From NCBI GenBank assembly GCA_038256935.1, contig JBBSJV010000006.1, positions 1-28,152 on the forward strand: a stretch of 28,152 bases of DNA. The letters are read 5' to 3'. The notes below the pieces were generated by a model that saw nothing but the letters and a program-made list of their open reading frames with translations, did not search any database and was not told where the DNA came from. The translations under genes and the position numbers were made by a program. Source of the DNA: JBBSJV01 sp038256935. GTDB taxonomy: Bacteria; Patescibacteriota; JACMRA01. Positions 8,122 through 16,172 of this stretch are shown here, in pieces. Numbering within the stretch: the stretch's first letter is position 1; each line of letters opens with the position of its first letter.

Positions 8122-8206
8122 ACTCGAATTGTGTTATTAAATTTTTATAATTTTCAGAAAAGAAATTAAATAATTTGCTTCTGAAAAATTTAACCTTTAT
8201 CTTATT

Positions 8207-9802
8207 TTATCTCGTCCCTTGATTATAATAAATCGTTAGTATCAATCTATCTAGAGTATTTACTTCCAGGTCGTCGATCTTTATTATTGCTCCTGACTTA
8301 TCTTTTATTTCATAAACATCTTTTCCAAGGCTAGTTGAATTTTCCAAGGTTTTGGAATCTAAGTATTGAGTAGCTATATTATCTATCAAACTATCATCAA
8401 ATTCTACTCTCTCATTTTTCCCAACCACCTGAAAACCCCACAAACCAAAACTCGGTACATAGACTGAGTAGGGTGTAATGTTTTGGGAATCAAAGACTGC
8501 TCCCATGGTTTGATTAATTCCCCAAAAAGCCATTTTGGTATCGATGACGCTACTAGCTTGAGTCACAAAAACTCCATTTTCTTTCAGTCTAAGTTTTGCA
8601 TCTGTATAAAACTCTTTGGTATATAATCTTGCAATTGTTGACTCCTGAGGGTCGGGTAGATCACTAATGATCAGATCAAATGAGTCGTAGTTTTGACTGC
8701 GCAGCCAGCTCCATGCATCTTCATTTATAATTTGCACTTTATCTGAATTTAAACTGTCGCCATTAAGGCTTTGAAAAAATGGGGTTTGTTTAAATAAATT
8801 CGTAACTTCACCGTCGATATCAACAAGATAGATTTTGGAAATATTATCTGAAAACTTTAGTAATTGCCTGATTACTAATCCATCACCTCCACCAAACACA
8901 GCAATTTTAAGCTGACAGTCAGAACAGGGTAGAAGTCCAGACATAGCAGGAATTACCAAGGCCTCATGGTAGCGGTATTCATCCAGAGTACTAAACTGGA
9001 TACCACCGTTGAGATATAGTCTAGTATCAGTTCCATTTTTGGTAACTACTATTCGCTGATATTGACTTTGAGAAGAGTAAATAATCGGGTCAAAATAAAA
9101 CCCTGATTCCAAAAAATTGTAGATATTTGAGGAAAATATGTAGATAACTGAAAGGGTAATTAAAACCCCCAAGGCAATTATTGATTTCAAAACTGGCCTG
9201 GATAAAATTTTGTAAAAAACATAAATTGCTAGAAAAGCCATGGCTGTATTTACAAGCCCTGTTAGAATACTGAGTTGAACAAGTCCAAGATATGGCAACA
9301 ACACAAATGGGAAAAGTAAAGATGCAGCGAGACCACCAAGATAGTCAAATGAAAGAATATTAGAAATTGTGTATTTGAATTTATTGGTAGCGTGGCGATT
9401 TAGCACTCTAGTAAGAAGTGGGATTTCAAACCCAGAAAGCATGCCGATACTAAGAGGTAATATGATATAAAAAAACGGGAAAAATGGGGTGTATATAAAG
9501 CCATAATAAACTAAAATAACGCTCAGTCCACCCACTAAGGCAAGCGATGTTTCAACCCAGACAAAAATATTTTGCTCTTGCCCATCACCGACCCATTTGG
9601 TAGCAAAAGCTCCTAGACCGAGGCCCGCAAGAAATAAACCAATGACTATTGAATAAGCAAAAGTAGGATTCCCAGTTAGGTTACTAATAGTTGTTCCAAG
9701 GACTAATTCGTACAAAAGAGAGCAGACTGAGACAATAAAAACTTGAGCCAGTAAAACTGATATTTTTTTGGAATCTAAATTGATTTGAGAGTCTTTGTTC
9801 AT
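8207..9802 (-). CDS. Membrane-bound spermidine synthase-like protein
   Basis: 531 residues in two parts. Residues about 14-220 form roughly seven membrane helices (e.g. VFIVSVCSLLYELVLGTTIS, SIVIGLFLAGLGLGAFATKW). Residues about 240-531 form a polyamine aminopropyltransferase domain: LYLNGGIQFSTLDEYRYHEAL, the nucleotide-binding GGGDG (around residue 305), LVDIDGE, and DLPDPQES with LYTKEFY (around residue 380). These correspond to the LyLDGxxQ, GGGDG and DxxDP motifs of SpeE. The product may transfer aminopropyl groups from decarboxylated SAM, but no speD gene is in the window, so the substrate is open. Its start overlaps the DUF350 stop (TAATG), showing translational coupling. Together with the DUF350 and DUF4178 genes it forms an operon-like cluster. 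Confidence 0.88.
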   Translation of the reverse strand: MNKDSQINLDSKKISVLLAQVFIVSVCSLLYELVLGTTISNLTGNPTFAYSIVIGLFLAGLGLGAFATKWVGDGQEQNIFVWVETSLALVGGLSVILVYYGFIYTPFFPFFYIILPLSIGMLSGFEIPLLTRVLNRHATNKFKYTISNILSFDYLGGLAASLLFPFVLLPYLGLVQLSILTGLVNTAMAFLAIYVFYKILSRPVLKSIIALGVLITLSVIYIFSSNIYNFLESGFYFDPIIYSSQSQYQRIVVTKNGTDTRLYLNGGIQFSTLDEYRYHEALVIPAMSGLLPCSDCQLKIAVFGGGDGLVIRQLLKFSDNISKIYLVDIDGEVTNLFKQTPFFQSLNGDSLNSDKVQIINEDAWSWLRSQNYDSFDLIISDLPDPQESTIARLYTKEFYTDAKLRLKENGVFVTQASSVIDTKMAFWGINQTMGAVFDSQNITPYSVYVPSFGLWGFQVVGKNERVEFDDSLIDNIATQYLDSKTLENSTSLGKDVYEIKDKSGAIIKIDDLEVNTLDRLILTIYYNQGTR

Positions 9803-10128
9803 TAAGGAGAGATTATCACAGCAGCTAGGATCAGCGCAATTGATAAAATCATCATACCTTTGAAAACTCCAGCTGCCAAATTCTTTTTTTCAAAAATCTC
9901 AGCTTCAATGTCAGCAGGGATCAACCAGTCGATATATCTGTAAGACCAAAATAATATAGCCACACTCATTAAACTATAGCTAATAAAGCTTCCAAAGCTA
10001 AGAAGGCTAGCAACAAAACTAATTGATAAGTCGGTGTTTTGAGTTAGAGATTGGCCAATAAAAGGTAAGACTAAGGTGGTAGCTGCTCCGATTCCAAAGG
10101 CTGTAATTGTTGAACTTGTTTTGATCAT
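9802..10128 (-). CDS. DUF350 family membrane protein
   Basis: A 108-residue membrane protein with about three helices: an N-terminal pair (TAFGIGAATTLVLPFIG; LSFGSFISYSLMSVAILFWS) and a C-terminal one (GMMILSIALILAAVIIS). The central polar segment with AEIFEKKNLAAGVFKG is typical of DUF350 (YjfL-like), which has the same N-A-A-x-G pattern. The function of DUF350 is not established. It is often found next to spermidine-synthase-like and DUF4178 genes, and here it shares its stop with the start of that synthase (TAATG) and lies 38 bases after the DUF4178 gene, so co-transcription is likely. Confidence 0.8.
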   Translation of the reverse strand: MIKTSSTITAFGIGAATTLVLPFIGQSLTQNTDLSISFVASLLSFGSFISYSLMSVAILFWSYRYIDWLIPADIEAEIFEKKNLAAGVFKGMMILSIALILAAVIISP

Positions 10129-10166
10129 AAATTATATATAAAAGTTTGCATTAGTATAGTCAAGAT

Positions 10167-11372
10167 TTAAGTTCTCAAAACAATTCCATTTCGCACAGAT
10201 AATGATACAATAAAGATTATGAACAAAATGAAATACGACCACAATAGATTTGGATAAGTAGATGTATATGTCTCGATTTTCAAATTAACTGGGATTTGAG
10301 TGGCAGCTTCTGTTTCAGGTGTGGTTTTCGATAACGGAAGCTGTGAGGTGTTTTGAGAAGCAGATGAGCTAGAACTAGAAGATGATGTTGCAAGCTGAAC
10401 CGTTTCAAAATCATCCACAGTAACTACTACCATATCCATTCTTGGGTCATTTTTATTTACAAAATCTCCCCCAGCTGTGAGGCTGTTTCCAGTTTGGCCC
10501 TGCAAATTGTATCTATAAAACTCAACATTATCACTGTTTATTATTTGGCCATTTTCTCCAAGCCATGACAAATTAAGATTAACCCCCTTATTTGTTGGTG
10601 GCTCAACTTTGAACTCGTATTTTATATTACCTGTATTGAGATTAATATCTGTAAATTCTATAATTGAATTCTGCTCACTAGAAATATCAATTGTTTTATC
10701 ATACAAAGTTTTGGTAGTAGCAACAGAAAAAATAAACATTGAAAAAGCAAGGACACTAACAGCAACAAAACCAATTATACTTAAAATTAATAACTGAGTC
10801 CAAGATTTTTTGGCCTGAATTTTCTTTTGTAATTTGGGGTTAGTTTTGGCTTCCAGTCTTATTGTTTTATCAAATATTTTATCAAGCTGGCCTTTACTAA
10901 GTTGCTGGGTAGTAAACCACTCGATTTCCCCATTATCAAATTTATCCCATGAATGGGTAGTAGTTTCTCCGCTCCCATAATCTATGTATTCAAAATTTTT
11001 GTAATTCCAAGAGTCCTTCATGGCTCTAGTTCCTTCGTGTTCTATTAAAACTCCATTTCCACCTTCAAGTTTGGTAAGGCCGCCTGTATTAATCTTTGGA
11101 AATTTATCTGGATCTAATATTTCTCTGTGGACGTGGATCTCATTTCCTGAGATCGAAAAATACCAGATCTCACCGTTATTTGCGAGGCAGTAATATTCAA
11201 AGGTGTGAAAGGTTTGCCCAACTTCATGTTGATCTTCTGGCCAAACAATGTAAGTTAATTTGTATTCTACCTCTCCCCAGCCTAAGACTTCAAATTCCAA
11301 CCCATTTAACTCTCCTCTAGCACCGATAAAAAGATAAGGGTGCAAGTCATTGGTGTGTTTTTCTATACTCAT
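10167..11372 (-). CDS. DUF4178-containing membrane protein
   Basis: 401 residues. Residues about 10-150 are a DUF4178-like domain: LFIGARGELNGLEFEVLG, then EYKLTYIVWPEDQHEVG, FEYYCLANNGEIWYF. A helix at about 190-215 (LLILSIIGFVAVSVLAFSM) crosses the membrane. It is followed by an extracytoplasmic beta-rich region, a poly-Ser stretch (ATSSSSSSSSASQ near residue 330) and a second helix at about 375-395. The last residues are RNGIVLRT. DUF4178 has no firm biochemical role, but its neighbours DUF350 and spermidine synthase recur with it. It is the first gene of the three-gene run on the minus strand. The poly-Ser linker suggests a surface-exposed tether. Confidence 0.8.
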   Translation of the reverse strand: MSIEKHTNDLHPYLFIGARGELNGLEFEVLGWGEVEYKLTYIVWPEDQHEVGQTFHTFEYYCLANNGEIWYFSISGNEIHVHREILDPDKFPKINTGGLTKLEGGNGVLIEHEGTRAMKDSWNYKNFEYIDYGSGETTTHSWDKFDNGEIEWFTTQQLSKGQLDKIFDKTIRLEAKTNPKLQKKIQAKKSWTQLLILSIIGFVAVSVLAFSMFIFSVATTKTLYDKTIDISSEQNSIIEFTDINLNTGNIKYEFKVEPPTNKGVNLNLSWLGENGQIINSDNVEFYRYNLQGQTGNSLTAGGDFVNKNDPRMDMVVVTVDDFETVQLATSSSSSSSSASQNTSQLPLSKTTPETEAATQIPVNLKIETYTSTYPNLLWSYFILFIIFIVSLSVRNGIVLRT

Positions 11373-11387
11373 AATTATTATTGTTTT

Positions 11388-11636
11388 TTATTTTGAACCT
11401 CCACCGCTTCCACTGCCACTTCCTGCTGTCCCAACTGATAGTCTTCTAAATGAAGATTGCGCGGCAGATGGGCACCTCCCCCTAGCATCTTTTTGTCTAG
11501 GCAAGCAAGATTTTGTGACCCCTCTCTGAATTGAAGGTCTGGTATTGACTAAAACCCCTGTTTGTTGGGCAATAATAGGTGAGGACATGGCAACTAATCC
11601 AACTCCCCCGACAACCATTGGCAAAATATTCATAGT
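11388..11636 (-). CDS. Small exported basic protein with Gly/Ser-rich tail
   Basis: An 82-codon gene from the ATG at 11636 (MNILPMVVGGVGLVAMSSP). A hydrophobic start and AQQTG suggest a signal peptide cut near residue 23. The mature part is basic, has two Cys (KSCLPRQKDARGRCPS), and ends in a low-complexity tail GSGSGSGGGSK. I do not recognise it. TATAAT lies only three bases before this ATG; if it is the -10 box, transcription would start inside the gene and the ATG at 11621 (MVVGGVGL) would be the real start. It is 15 bases upstream of the DUF4178 gene, on the same strand, and may be the lead gene of that cluster. Confidence 0.55.
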   Translation of the reverse strand, partial: TMNILPMVVGGVGLVAMSSPIIAQQTGVLVNTRPSIQRGVTKSCLPRQKDARGRCPSAAQSSFRRLSVGTAGSGSGSGGGSK

Positions 11637-11687
11637 ATTATAGTTAACAAAACAAAAAAGAAGGTTTTTGTACAGTGCTAATCTAAT

Positions 11688-11716
11688 AAAAAATACCACC
11701 CGTAGTTATGGTGGTA
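11688..11716 (-). terminator. Intrinsic terminator of the DUF11 gene
   Basis: On the minus strand TACCACC (11716-11710), a nine-base loop and GGTGGTA (11700-11694) form a 7-bp stem, followed by six T (11693-11688). It lies 27 bases past the stop of the DUF11 gene at 11743 and separates it from the small exported gene. Confidence 0.8.
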
Positions 11717-11742
11717 TAAATTAAAATGGTTAAAAAGTATGC

Positions 11743-12465
11743 TTATTGTTTTTTGCCAAATATCCCTTTAATATTAAGTTTTGTTCTTTGTTTGCTGTAG
11801 ATAAAGTAACCAAGACCGCTTCCTCCTGCTCCAAGCAGTGTTACAATAGCGATTCCACCAGATCTAGGAAGAGTTGATACTACATTTCCAATAGCTACAA
11901 CTTGAGTTTGAAAACTGTCAGTATTGTTTGCTAGATTCACTTCATTTGTAGAAGTAACAACATTAACATTGTTTTGAAGTAATGAATTACTTGGTTGGGA
12001 TAATAGTAACTGGTAGTTGATTGTAATTATTTCACTAGGAGCAAGTGTGTTATAAGTCATGGTAAAGCTAGTAGAGGTAGTGTTCGAAGAATCAGGGTTT
12101 CTAGTGTATCTAAAGTTTTGGTAATTTGCACCTCCATTGTAGCTTAGTTGATCTGTCAGTACTACATTACTTGCAGGAAGCTGGCTAAGGTTTTCTAGTC
12201 TCAAAGTATAACTTACAACATTACTATTGAGCTTAAATCCTTGATTCGTTTTGGTAACTGCAATGTCAGTGATGTTTAAGATAGGATCGGTAGTTGTGGC
12301 TGTGTTGTTGTCTGGGTTTGGATCAATTGTATCATTACTTGTGACGGTAGCCGTATTAGTTACTGTTTGGGTCTGAGCAAAAACCCCCACTCCTGAGATC
12401 ATGGCCATTGCAAATACAGCGGTGATTATGATTTTAGAAAGTGGGTTGATAATTGCTTTGAGCAT
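11743..12465 (-). CDS. DUF11 surface protein with LPRSGG-type C-terminal anchor
   Basis: 240 residues: signal peptide (KIIITAVFAMAMISGVGVFAQT), a Thr/Asn-rich stretch with NTATVTSNDTIDPNPDNNTATT, one DUF11 domain (ITDIAVTKTNQGFKLNSN..., VVLTDQLSYNGG), and a C-terminal sorting-like signal. The latter is LPRSGG at about residue 200, a hydrophobic Gly-rich helix (IAIVTLLGAGGSGLGYFIY) and a basic tail (SKQRTKLNIKGIFGKKQ). The motif resembles LPXTG but has Ser in place of Thr, so sortase anchoring is likely but not certain; no sortase gene is in the window. DUF11 domains are Ig-like building blocks of surface proteins. It pairs with the upstream DUF11 gene and ends in a clear terminator. Confidence 0.85.
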   Translation of the reverse strand: MLKAIINPLSKIIITAVFAMAMISGVGVFAQTQTVTNTATVTSNDTIDPNPDNNTATTTDPILNITDIAVTKTNQGFKLNSNVVSYTLRLENLSQLPASNVVLTDQLSYNGGANYQNFRYTRNPDSSNTTSTSFTMTYNTLAPSEIITINYQLLLSQPSNSLLQNNVNVVTSTNEVNLANNTDSFQTQVVAIGNVVSTLPRSGGIAIVTLLGAGGSGLGYFIYSKQRTKLNIKGIFGKKQ

Positions 12466-12508
12466 AACTTATGAGAGGTAATTGAGTTTTTTACAGTTAT
12501 GTTTTGCT

Positions 12509-13426
12509 TTAGTTTACCCTAACTACTAGGTTTAGAGTACTTGTTGCTCCATTTGCAAGTGGCCCTGCAAAGTTACATGTGACAACTCCAGAGTTTTCGC
12601 TACATGTCCATCCATCGGCGCTGTTTGAAGAAACATAAGTCAATTGACTTGGAAGTGTATCGGTAATAACTAGGTTTGTAGCCGCGCTTGGTCCATTATT
12701 TGTTACAGTTAGGACATAAGTTGCTTCGGTTCCTGAGATTAATTCACCATCCAACGTCTTTTCAATAGATAGATCAGATCTTTCTAAGATTGTAGTTTCA
12801 TCTGTGTCTGTATTATTATCTGGGTTTGGATCACTGACACCATCTGGGACAGTTACAGTTACAGTATTTGTCATTACACCAGGGGCTGCATTTACATCTA
12901 CTGTACCAACTAAAGTCATGGTCATTGACTGTCCTGAAGCTAATGAAATACCTGTTAAGTTACCATTTCCAGCATCGTAGTTTCCTTGAGAAACAGTAAA
13001 GACTGGGTTTGTAAGTTGGCTTGGAAGAGTATCAACTACGTTTAAACTAGTCACAGTTGAAGGACCATTGTTTGTAATAGTGATAGTGTAGGTGTTTTCT
13101 TGCCCTGCTACGATTTCTGTTTTGCTATCATCTTTTGTAACAGCAATATCTGAAACATAAGTGATTAGATCTTCTACACAATCCTCATTATTAGCTAAAG
13201 TAGGATCAGTAATATCACTAGTTACTGTAGCTGTATTTGCTACTATAAGGTTATTTGTGCCATCACCGTTATCTCCAGTTGCCCCATCACAAAAGGATGA
13301 GTCTGGGCTGGAGGCCTGAGCTTGAATTGTGTCATAATTGACGTTTAGAAAAATTCCAACTGCCCCTAATGTGATAATTACCGCAGCTAGAATAATTCTT
13401 TTGAAAGAAATATTGGTTATTTGCAT
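12509..13426 (-). CDS. DUF11 repeat surface protein without anchor
   Basis: 305 residues with a signal-anchor-like start (RIILAAVIITLGAVGIFLNV then QAQASSPD) and two DUF11 repeats: ITYVSDIAVTKDDSKTEIVA... with SLNVVDTLPSQLTNP, and RSDLSIEKTLDGELISGTEA... with LVITDTLPSQLTYV. An NTATVTS linker precedes them, like that in the neighbouring DUF11 gene. The protein ends at LNLVVRVN right after the second repeat with no membrane helix or LPXTG-like motif, so it is either released or held by the N-terminal helix. It has its own promoter (13450-13478). The two DUF11 genes are 43 bases apart and may be co-transcribed. Likely a cell-surface or adhesin-like structural protein. Confidence 0.85.
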   Translation of the reverse strand: MQITNISFKRIILAAVIITLGAVGIFLNVNYDTIQAQASSPDSSFCDGATGDNGDGTNNLIVANTATVTSDITDPTLANNEDCVEDLITYVSDIAVTKDDSKTEIVAGQENTYTITITNNGPSTVTSLNVVDTLPSQLTNPVFTVSQGNYDAGNGNLTGISLASGQSMTMTLVGTVDVNAAPGVMTNTVTVTVPDGVSDPNPDNNTDTDETTILERSDLSIEKTLDGELISGTEATYVLTVTNNGPSAATNLVITDTLPSQLTYVSSNSADGWTCSENSGVVTCNFAGPLANGATSTLNLVVRVN

Positions 13427-13449
13427 ACTTTTTTATTTTTGTTTTCTTA

Positions 13450-13478
13450 AGTATAACAGGTTTTTTATCATAGTGCAA
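13450..13478 (-). promoter_or_regulatory. Promoter of the DUF11 pair
   Basis: Minus strand TTGCAC (13478-13473), 17-base spacer, TATACT (13455-13450). Predicted start near 13443, giving a leader of about 17 bases before the ATG at 13426. Confidence 0.6.
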
Positions 13479-13559
13479 ATTATCATGATCAAATCCAATT
13501 TGATGAACTGTATTGCTATAGCTAAATGCTTTACTTAAATATAAATGTTATGATCAGTG

Positions 13560-13587
13560 TTGACTAGAAAAGGCCACTAAATAATCT
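13560..13587 (+). promoter_or_regulatory. Promoter of the glycosyltransferase gene
   Basis: TTGACT (13560-13565), 16-base spacer, TAATCT (13582-13587), about 25 bases before the ATG at 13613. No Shine-Dalgarno follows. Confidence 0.5.
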
Positions 13588-13612
13588 TAAATTAACTATA
13601 CCTAAAATTAAT

Positions 13613-14605
13613 ATGAATACTAAATTGTCAGTGTGCATGATTATCAAAAATGAAGAAAGTACCTTAAAAGACTCTATTATTAGTATCAAGCAAGTTGCTG
13701 ATGAGTTGATAATAGTGGATACTGGCTCCACTGATAATTCCAAAGAGATTGCAAGGAGTTTTACAGATAATGTGTTTGACTTTGAATGGGTGGATGATTT
13801 TGCAAAAGCTGTTAATTTTGCTGTTTCTAAAGCGACAAATGAGTATATTTGTAAATGGGATGGAGATTTTGTATTAGAGCCTGGAAGTCTATCAAGTTTC
13901 AAGAACCTCAAACAATCTAATTTTAATGATTCAGATCTTGTATTTTTCAAATGGAATAACAATCCTAATCCTGGTGGCGGGTTTGATACTCAATCGTTTT
14001 ATTACTTTATCCATCGCAAAGACAAGTTTATTTGGCATTCTCCTATCCATGTCTATCCCAAGGCAGTGGTTAGCAATATTAAATCTTTGTATGCCTGCGA
14101 AATTGAAGTTAATCACTACAAAGATCCGGTAAAAAAAGCTTGGAGATACAAACAAACTTTGAATATAATGGAAAAAACCATTGACAATACCGACCCCCAA
14201 AATAGGCTTAGATTGCTACCATTTTATGTTGAAGCTCTTATTCATGATCAAAACCATTACAAAGCTATACCCATTTTACAGCAAATTTTGACATCAAAAG
14301 ATTACGCTGATTCCAAATTAGTAAACCTAGAAAAGTTAGTAGAATGTTATTTTCACTTGGAAATGATAGAAGAAGCAACTGAATTTATTGATAAATATAG
14401 ATCAGAATTTGCTCAAAAGGCCAGATTTATATTATTAGAAGCTGATATTTTGGCTATGACTGAGCCTGCAAAAGCAGTTGATAAATACCGCGATTTCTTG
14501 AGTTTAGAATATAAAAACCCTGACAAGTTCGAAAGTTTTGATCGCAAAAGATATATTGATCACCCTATCAAAATGTTGGAGGAATTAGAAAAATTATTAA
14601 ACTAA
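13613..14605 (+). CDS. GT2-family glycosyltransferase with C-terminal helical repeats
   Basis: 330 residues. The N-terminal 200 residues are a GT-A fold family 2 domain: LSVCMIIKNEESTLKDSI, ELIIVDTGSTDNSKEIA, DFEWVDDFAKAVNFAV, and the acidic metal/nucleotide motif KWDGDFVLEPGSL. In related enzymes this last part usually reads LDADE, so WDGD is a variant that still keeps two Asp. The C-terminal 120 residues are helical and TPR-like (YKAIPILQQILTSKDYA, EKLVECYFHLEMIEEA). The acceptor is unknown; a sugar for a surface glycan or glycoprotein is likely by context next to DUF11 surface proteins. Divergent from the DUF11 pair, with its own promoter. Confidence 0.85.
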   Translation: MNTKLSVCMIIKNEESTLKDSIISIKQVADELIIVDTGSTDNSKEIARSFTDNVFDFEWVDDFAKAVNFAVSKATNEYICKWDGDFVLEPGSLSSFKNLKQSNFNDSDLVFFKWNNNPNPGGGFDTQSFYYFIHRKDKFIWHSPIHVYPKAVVSNIKSLYACEIEVNHYKDPVKKAWRYKQTLNIMEKTIDNTDPQNRLRLLPFYVEALIHDQNHYKAIPILQQILTSKDYADSKLVNLEKLVECYFHLEMIEEATEFIDKYRSEFAQKARFILLEADILAMTEPAKAVDKYRDFLSLEYKNPDKFESFDRKRYIDHPIKMLEELEKLLN

Positions 14606-14606
14606 A

Positions 14607-14945
14607 CTATTTATCTAAGTACTGAGAGTTAAACAATGGTGTCTTAGTAAGATACTCGATAATCTTTGGGTCTTTTATCAGTTTAAATCTGGGTCCAGAA
14701 TAGCCTGGTTTTTCAACATCGCCTACAAAAAACTCAATTGGTCTACAAAGATATGAAACATCTACTTCATCTATGTGTCTTGGATTACAATAATACAAGG
14801 GTTTAGTTATGACGTAGTGGCGAGATCTATCTTCAGAATCTTTTCCAATACCCAAAATGTAATAACTTCCATGCTCAATCCCTTGTTTTGGATCCCTTTT
14901 GAAATGGTAATAAAACTGTCCTGGTTGAATTCCTGAAAACTGCAC
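14607..14945 (-). CDS. DUF1653-like protein
   Basis: 112 residues from GTG at 14945. It shows the DUF1653 layout: GQFYYHFKRDPKQGIEHGSYYIL near the start, KDSEDRSRHYVITKPLYYC, and CRPIEFFVGDVEKPGYSGPRFKLI at the end, corresponding to the family's P-G-x-Y-x-H, LY and RP-x-x-x-F-x-x-x-V...RF elements. The domain is a small SH3-like beta barrel with unknown role. The stop lies 1 base after the convergent glycosyltransferase stop, so the two genes are packed tail to tail. There is a tight AT-rich upstream region shared with the XRE gene. Confidence 0.65.
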   Translation of the reverse strand: MQFSGIQPGQFYYHFKRDPKQGIEHGSYYILGIGKDSEDRSRHYVITKPLYYCNPRHIDEVDVSYLCRPIEFFVGDVEKPGYSGPRFKLIKDPKIIEYLTKTPLFNSQYLDK

Positions 14946-15031
14946 ATATAGCCTTTACTTTAATAATTATTACACAAGATTTTAACCCAAAAAATAGATC
15001 CAAAAAAACCGGGATTTCTCCCAGCTTATTT

Positions 15032-15337
15032 TTAATTTTTCTTGTATTTGTAAGATTCTCGAAGTGTTCTCATCTCTTCTAACTTACTAGCTTGTTTTTG
15101 AGTAAAGCCTGTAAAGAATTCTTCCAGTGAAGCTCCTAAAGCGTCCATAAATCTCTTCATGGTCATTAAAGTAAGATTTTGCTCACCTCTTTCTACTGCT
15201 CCAACGTAAGTTCTGTGAACACCAGCAAGGAAGGCTAACTCTTCTTGATTCATTCCAATCTTTTCTCTTAGGTCTTTGATTCTAGTACCGATCTCGACTA
15301 AAAAGTCAGTACGGGAGAATTTTTTTGATACGGGCAT
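15032..15337 (-). CDS. XRE-family HTH transcriptional regulator
   Basis: 101 residues with a helix-turn-helix of the Cro/C1 (HTH_3) type at about residues 14-70: IGTRIKDLREKIGMNQEEL, AFLAGVHRTYVGAVERGEQN, TLMTMKRFMDALGASLEEFF. The recognition helix is HRTYVGAVERG. A short basic C-terminal tail follows (LRESYKYKKN). The form resembles small stand-alone regulators, including controller proteins of restriction-modification systems, but no such system is here. An imperfect palindrome at 15374-15394 upstream may be its own operator. Targets unknown. Confidence 0.9.
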   Translation of the reverse strand: MPVSKKFSRTDFLVEIGTRIKDLREKIGMNQEELAFLAGVHRTYVGAVERGEQNLTLMTMKRFMDALGASLEEFFTGFTQKQASKLEEMRTLRESYKYKKN

Positions 15338-15373
15338 ATTATTATTAATTAATTTTTAAGTTTATAGTAAAGG

Positions 15374-15394
15374 CAATACTGTTGCATAGCATTG
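15374..15394. promoter_or_regulatory. Possible operator of the XRE regulator
   Basis: CAATACT (15374-15380) and AGCATTG (15388-15394) form a 7-bp near-perfect inverted repeat (one G:T) about 40 bases before the XRE start. It is placed just upstream of a -10-like sequence (TATAAA on the minus strand near 15365). Autoregulation is inferred. The rest of 15338-15572 is AT-rich with no gene that I can see. Confidence 0.35.
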
Positions 15395-15572
15395 TACACT
15401 TAATCAAAACAAAGCTTTAGGGTTATGTCCAGTATCTATATCTTTGAATAATAATAAAACCGATTAATTAAGGCTAAAAGAGGCTATAAGTTGTGTATTA
15501 GTTTGGTAGTCAATTTAAACCAAATAAGAGCAATTGATCTTAAATAAAGTCTAATTAATACAGTTAAAAACG

Positions 15573-16019
15573 CTATAAAATCTTCTTCTCAGTAGTCTTT
15601 AACTGGTTTTTTTGGTCCTTAATATAATATAAATATACGCTACTTGCTGATAGGGTTATAAAGATCAGAGCCAAGGCAATTTCACCACCACCAGAGCGAA
15701 CGGTTTGATTACCAGGGTTGTAATTTGTCGGGGTTTGAGTAATGGGTGTTTGAGTTTGTGGATTTGGTTGGGGTGTCTGCGGGTTAACTGGCTGGTTTGG
15801 CTCTACAGGAGTTTGACCAGGAGGCAGGATGCCAACGTTTGTAGGTGTCCTTTCTTCAGGAGCTTCAGGAGTGGGAGCTGTTTGAGCTGAGGCAATATTA
15901 GTTTGAGAATTGAGTCCTGAGTCAACCAAAAAAAACAACCCGACTAAGGCAATCATAGTCAAAAAAGCTACTAATAAAAAGCTGTAAGCAGGGGTTTGAT
16001 TGGTTTTTCTATGACTCAT
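15573..16019 (-). CDS. Exported Pro/Thr/Gln-rich protein with C-terminal membrane anchor
   Basis: 148 residues. An N-terminal signal anchor (YSFLLVAFLTMIALVGLFFLV) leads to a low-complexity spacer rich in Pro, Gln, Thr and Asn (TPTPEAPEERTP-like, then repeated NPQTPQPNPQTQTP). It ends with VRSGGGEIALALIF, a hydrophobic helix and a basic tail (YYIKDQKNQLKTTEKK). The RSGG just before the helix matches that in the LPRSGG protein at 11743, suggesting a related but degenerate sorting signal. There is no folded domain in between, so it looks like a wall-spanning linker. Function unknown. Confidence 0.7.
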   Translation of the reverse strand: MSHRKTNQTPAYSFLLVAFLTMIALVGLFFLVDSGLNSQTNIASAQTAPTPEAPEERTPTNVGILPPGQTPVEPNQPVNPQTPQPNPQTQTPITQTPTNYNPGNQTVRSGGGEIALALIFITLSASSVYLYYIKDQKNQLKTTEKKIL

Positions 16020-16172
16020 AAACGATTGATTTCTTATATTTTATTATATCACAAAACTTGATCTTTAGCAAGAAAATAATTTGCCGCGATTTACTCCAAA
16101 TCCAAAGTGGAATAATTCTGGACTTGCAAAGCCTGCAAATATTATTTAATACTTGATTATCAATCCAAAAGT

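Noticed and set aside
8041..8160. tRNA or small structured RNA gene in the convergent gap
   Set aside because: The pairing is explained by the two hairpins of the dispersed repeat; no cloverleaf, T-loop or CCA end is present.
15032..15337. XRE protein as controller of a restriction-modification system
   Set aside because: No methyltransferase or endonuclease gene lies in the window; the resemblance is only to the general small HTH_3 form.
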